This document shows positions 60,694-64,000 of a DNA stretch of 64,000 bases, piece after piece (within the stretch, counting starts at the first letter, position 1; every line of letters begins with the position of its first letter). Source of the stretch: Xanthobacteraceae bacterium (GTDB taxonomy: Bacteria > Pseudomonadota > Alphaproteobacteria > Rhizobiales > Xanthobacteraceae); contig JALHRD010000025.1 in NCBI GenBank assembly GCA_022841625.1, positions 1 through 64,000 on the forward strand, in the 5' to 3' direction. The notes beneath the pieces were generated by a model, which saw only the letters and a list, made by a program, of their open reading frames with translations, was not told the origin of the DNA and searched no databases. The translations under genes were made by a program, and so were the position numbers.

Positions 60694-62213
60694 CACATCA
60701 CCTCCATCGGCGTCTTGGCGCGTTTTGGCGTCCCGAACAGATTGGCCTCGGTCGTACCCCCAGAGCAGCCATTGCCGAACGTGAAGCCGCACGAGCCGCG
60801 CAAGTCATAGGCGTCCTCGTTGACCTCGCGGTGCGAAGTCGGAATAACAAATCGGTCCTCATAGTTGGCGATCGCCATGGTCTGATACATGTCTTCGATT
60901 GCTAAGCCAGTGAGACCGACGCGCTTGGCGATATTGTCGTCGATGACGCCGTCAATGGTCTTGGAGCGCATGTAAGCGCGCATGGCCAGCATTCGCTCCA
61001 GCCCTTGCACCACCGGCTCCTCTTTGCCTGCCGTGAGCAAGTTGGCGAGGTATCTAATTGGAATGCGGAGCGAACGCACGTCTGGCATCTCTTTGTCATG
61101 GCCGATCTTACCCGCCTGCGCTGCGGACTGAATCGGAGACAGCGGCGGGACATACCAGACCATTGGAAGCGTGCGGTACTCGGGGTGCAGCGGGAATGCG
61201 ATTTTCCATTCCATCGCCATTTTCCAGATCGGCGAGCGCCGCGCCGCTTCCAACCAAGCCTCCGGTACGCCATCGGCGCGCGCCTGTGCGATCACGGCGT
61301 CATCGTTTGGATTCATGAAAATGCGGAGTTGCGCTTCATAAAGATCCTGCTCGTTAGGCACGCTTGCGGCTTCTTCTATACGGTCTGCGTCATAGAGCAC
61401 GACCCCGAGATACCGGATACGTCCAACGCAGGTCTCCGAACATACTGTCGGCTGGCCGGCTTCGATGCGCGGATAACAGAAGATGCACTTCTCGGATTTT
61501 CCGCTCGACCAGTTGTAGTAAATTTTCTTGTAGGGGCAGCCCGATACACACATGCGCCAGCCGCGACACTTGTCCTGGTCGATCAGAACGATACCGTCCT
61601 CCTCTCGCTTGTAGATCGCGCCGGAGGGGCAGGCCGCCACGCAGGCTGGATTGAGGCAATGCTCACATAGCCGCGGCAGATACATCATGAAGGTGTTTTC
61701 AAACTGGCCATAGATCTCCTTCTGCACGCCCTCGAAGTTATGGTCCTGCGAACGCTTGGCGAACTCCCCGCCAAGAATCTCCTCCCAGTTCGGACCCCAC
61801 TCGATTTTTTCCATGCGCTCACCGGTAATAAGCGAGCGCGGACGCGCGGTCGGGAATGCCGAAAGCTCAGGCGCTTTCTGCAGGTGCTCGTAGTCGAAGG
61901 TGAAGGGCTCGTAGTAGTCGTCAATCTCGGGCAGATCGGGATTAGCGAAAATCTTCGCCAGCACACGCCATTTGGAGCCGATCTTGGGTTCGATCTTGCC
62001 GCTGCGCTTGCGGACCCAGCCGCCATTCCAGCGCTTCTGATTTTCCCAATCCTTGGGATAACCGATGCCCGGCTTGGTCTCGACGTTGTTGAACCAAGCG
62101 TATTCTATGCCCTCCCGGCTGGTCCAAACATTCTTGCAGGTGACCGAACAGGTATGACACCCGATACACTTGTCGAGATTCAATACCATCGCGATTTGTG
62201 CGCGGATCCTCAT
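60693..62213 (-). CDS. narH: Respiratory nitrate reductase beta subunit NarH
   Basis: Electron-transfer subunit with four Fe-S clusters between NarI and NarG. The 506-residue protein has Cys groups CIGCHTCSVTCKNVW, CEHCLNPACVAACPSGA, the Trp-bearing group CRGWRMCVSGCPYKKIYYNW (3Fe-4S-type, CxxW) and CIFCYPRIEAGQPTVCSETC. ATG 62213 overlaps the narG stop (ATGA). No signal peptide; faces the cytoplasm. Confidence 0.97.
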   Translation of the reverse strand: MRIRAQIAMVLNLDKCIGCHTCSVTCKNVWTSREGIEYAWFNNVETKPGIGYPKDWENQKRWNGGWVRKRSGKIEPKIGSKWRVLAKIFANPDLPEIDDYYEPFTFDYEHLQKAPELSAFPTARPRSLITGERMEKIEWGPNWEEILGGEFAKRSQDHNFEGVQKEIYGQFENTFMMYLPRLCEHCLNPACVAACPSGAIYKREEDGIVLIDQDKCRGWRMCVSGCPYKKIYYNWSSGKSEKCIFCYPRIEAGQPTVCSETCVGRIRYLGVVLYDADRIEEAASVPNEQDLYEAQLRIFMNPNDDAVIAQARADGVPEAWLEAARRSPIWKMAMEWKIAFPLHPEYRTLPMVWYVPPLSPIQSAAQAGKIGHDKEMPDVRSLRIPIRYLANLLTAGKEEPVVQGLERMLAMRAYMRSKTIDGVIDDNIAKRVGLTGLAIEDMYQTMAIANYEDRFVIPTSHREVNEDAYDLRGSCGFTFGNGCSGGTTEANLFGTPKRAKTPMEVM

Positions 62214-64000
62214 TCTGCGGCCTCCAGCTTGGGCGCAACGGTAAGAGGTTCGGGCTGATCGGCATTGGGCTTGTCGAGCCAATCGACCTTCACCATCTTA
62301 CGAACGATCACGAATTCATCGCGGTTGGTGCCGATCGTCCCATAATAATTGAAGCCATAGGACTGCTGGGCGTAGCCGCCGATCATGTGAGTTGGCTTCA
62401 CCACCGCGCGCGTCACCGAATTGTGAATTCCACCGCGCTGGCCGGTGATTTCGGAGCCCGGCACGTTCACGATCTTCTCCTGCGCGTGATACATCATGCA
62501 CATGCCCTCCTTCACGCGTTGCGAGACCACGGCACGCGCCACCAGAGCGCCGTTGGTGTTGTAGGCCTCGATCCAATCGTTATCGACGATGTCGGCCTTC
62601 CTGGCGTCGGTCTCGCTGATCCACACGATCGGACCGCCACGCGACAAAGTAAGCATCAGCAGATTATCGGTGTAAGTGGAGTGGATACCCCACTTCTGAT
62701 GGGGTGTGATAAAATTAAGAACAATCTGCTTCTCGCCATTCGGCTTTGAATCGATGACCGGCTTGATCGTCTTGAGATCGACCGGCGGACGATAGACGCA
62801 CAGTGCCTCGCCGAACGCCCGCATCCACAGGTGATCCTGATAGAGCTGCTGACGCCCGGAAAGCGTGCGCCAGGGGATCAGCTCATGCACGTTGGTGTAA
62901 CCGGCATTGTAGCAAACCTTTTCCGACTCCAACCCAGACCAGATTGGCGACGAGATGATCTTGCGCGGTTGCGCGACCACGTCGCGGAAGCGAATTTTCT
63001 CATCCTCCTTCGGTATGGCGAGATGGCGGTGCTCGCGTCCGGTGAATCCTTCGAGCGACTTCCATGCCTTGACCGCAACCTCGCCGTTGGTTTCCGGCGC
63101 CAGCGCGAGAATCACTTCCGTCGCGTCAATGTCGGATTCGATCCTCGCCAGACCTTTGGTCGGTCCTTCCTCGGTGACGGCGCCATTGAGCCGCTTAAGC
63201 AGATCGACTTCATGCTCGGTGTTCCAGGCCATTCCCTTGCCGCCATTGCCGAGTTTTGCCATCAGCGGCCCTAGCGCGGTGAAGCGCTTGTAGAGATTGG
63301 GGTAGTCGCGTTCGACCACGGTGACCGCCGGCATGGTCTTTCCTGGGATTGGTTCAACCTCGCCCTTCTTCCATTCCTTGACATCCATGGCCTGGGCGAT
63401 CTCGGCCGGCGTGTCGTGCAGGATCGGAGTCAGCACTACGTCATTTTCGACGCCAAGCACTTCCGGAGCGATCTGCGAGAACTTCTTGGCGATCGCCTTG
63501 TAGATGTCCCAATCGCTCTTGCACTCCCACAGCGGATCGACCGCCGCGGTCAGTGGATGAATAAAGGGGTGCATGTCCGAGGTGTTGAGATCGTTCTTCT
63601 CGTACCAGGTGGCGGTTGGAAGAACGATGTCGGAGTAGACACAGGTCGTCGACATTCGAAAGTCGAGCGTCACCAGCAGATCGAGCTTGCCTTGCGGCGC
63701 ATCGTCTTGCCAGGCTACCTCTTTTGGCTTCTTGCGGCCGGTCTCGCCCAGATCCTTGCCCTGGACGCCGTGCGACGTCCCCAGCAAATGCTTGAGAAAG
63801 TACTCGTGACCCTTGCCGGAGGAGCCGAGCAGATTGGAGCGCCACACGAACATGTTACGCGGCCAATTATCCGGGTGGTCGGGATTCTCGCAGGACATCT
63901 GCAACTCGCCAGACTTCAATGCCTTGGCGACGTAGTCCTTCGCCTCCATGCCCATGGCCGCCGCGTTCTTAGCGACGACGAGTGGATTCTGCTTGAGTTG
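62210..64000 (-). CDS. narG: Respiratory nitrate reductase alpha subunit NarG, C-terminal part (runs off window)
   Basis: Catalytic molybdenum subunit of the cytoplasmic membrane-bound nitrate reductase. Only the C-terminal ~596 residues are present; the frame stays open to the window edge. Recognisable parts are NPLVVAKNAAAMGMEAKDYVAKAL, DFRMSTTCVYSDIVLPTATWYEKNDLNTSDMHPFIHPL, PHQKWGIHSTYTDNLLML and VSQRVKEGMCMMYHAQEKIVN. The N-terminal Fe-S and cofactor Asp lie outside. First known gene of narGHJI on this strand; promoter not visible. Confidence 0.95.
   Translation of the reverse strand, partial: QLKQNPLVVAKNAAAMGMEAKDYVAKALKSGELQMSCENPDHPDNWPRNMFVWRSNLLGSSGKGHEYFLKHLLGTSHGVQGKDLGETGRKKPKEVAWQDDAPQGKLDLLVTLDFRMSTTCVYSDIVLPTATWYEKNDLNTSDMHPFIHPLTAAVDPLWECKSDWDIYKAIAKKFSQIAPEVLGVENDVVLTPILHDTPAEIAQAMDVKEWKKGEVEPIPGKTMPAVTVVERDYPNLYKRFTALGPLMAKLGNGGKGMAWNTEHEVDLLKRLNGAVTEEGPTKGLARIESDIDATEVILALAPETNGEVAVKAWKSLEGFTGREHRHLAIPKEDEKIRFRDVVAQPRKIISSPIWSGLESEKVCYNAGYTNVHELIPWRTLSGRQQLYQDHLWMRAFGEALCVYRPPVDLKTIKPVIDSKPNGEKQIVLNFITPHQKWGIHSTYTDNLLMLTLSRGGPIVWISETDARKADIVDNDWIEAYNTNGALVARAVVSQRVKEGMCMMYHAQEKIVNVPGSEITGQRGGIHNSVTRAVVKPTHMIGGYAQQSYGFNYYGTIGTNRDEFVIVRKMVKVDWLDKPNADQPEPLTVAPKLEAAE

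Noticed and set aside
1-64000. CRISPR arrays, rRNA genes, replication origin, prophage
   Set aside because: No spaced direct-repeat array, rRNA sequence, DnaA-box cluster or phage structural genes were seen on reading both strands.

Overview
The window is a GC-rich chromosomal segment from an alphaproteobacterium, most likely order Hyphomicrobiales (Bradyrhizobiaceae/Xanthobacteraceae-like). This rests on the CtrA/ChpT/SciP cell-cycle regulators, an FlbD-type flagellar regulator, a phosphatidylethanolamine N-methyltransferase, a DUF1134/EipA protein, solitary Bug-type binding proteins, TTAA-N7-TTAA CtrA boxes and GANTC (CcrM) sites. The species cannot be named from the sequence alone.

Layout. 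(1) 1-118: the right end of an IS3-family insertion sequence. (2) 125-14416, nearly all minus strand: an accessory stress/metal block with a PAS protein, PfkB-type phosphofructokinase, an HlyD/FtsX/ATPase export system, an AhpD-like protein, and a copper module (FtsH-type protease, isoprenylcysteine methyltransferase-like protein, DUF2933 protein, cupredoxin, CopA ATPase, then Met-rich and Cys-rich secreted proteins). (3) 14470-18632, plus strand: a perfect FNR/FixK box followed by a tightly overlapped operon of a beta-CASP RNase-like protein, an AMP/thymidine-phosphorylase-like enzyme and a PRPP-synthetase-like enzyme, both enzymes resembling archaeal forms. (4) 18633-20242: a degraded patch with a frameshifted DNA-binding gene, ending at tRNA-Met(CAT). 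(5) 20352-22358: pmtA and mnmA. (6) 22602-41293: flagellar and cell-cycle genes (fliK, flgD, sciP, fliF-fliG-fliH-fliN-flbD, flhA, fliJ, fliI, ctrA) interrupted by an SDR, a VanX-like peptidase, a Bug protein and an ECF sigma/anti-sigma pair. (7) 41526-45923: a cytochrome c, a Bug protein, a double cupin and a ThDP enzyme. (8) 46053-53433: cheR, cheB, cheY, cheW and hybrid cheA, then chpT and cysQ. (9) 53442-57251: a YHS protein, DUF1134/EipA, a pair of palindromic repeats, a coiled-coil membrane protein, tRNA-Val(CAC), a HicA-like gene, an FNR box and a frameshifted gene. (10) 57509-64000, minus strand: the membrane-bound respiratory nitrate reductase operon narG (partial)-narH-narJ-narI with a parvulin-type PPIase and two small genes behind it.

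How it fits together. CtrA is the likely hub of the middle region: CtrA-type boxes precede fliF, flhA and sciP, and a weaker one precedes cheA, while chpT, ctrA and sciP encode its phosphotransferase, the regulator and its inhibitor. The fliF and flhA promoters share a second motif, GGCAAATxTTGCC, at identical spacing from the CtrA box. The ctrA upstream region carries six GANTC sites in 165 bp. The nitrate reductase operon and two FNR/FixK boxes indicate a facultatively oxygen-limited lifestyle.

The least described elements are the FNR-box RNase/NMP-phosphorylase/PRPP-synthetase operon, the Met-rich peptidoglycan-binding protein of the copper block, and the shared fliF/flhA promoter architecture. 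All functional statements come from reading the sequence; no database search was run.
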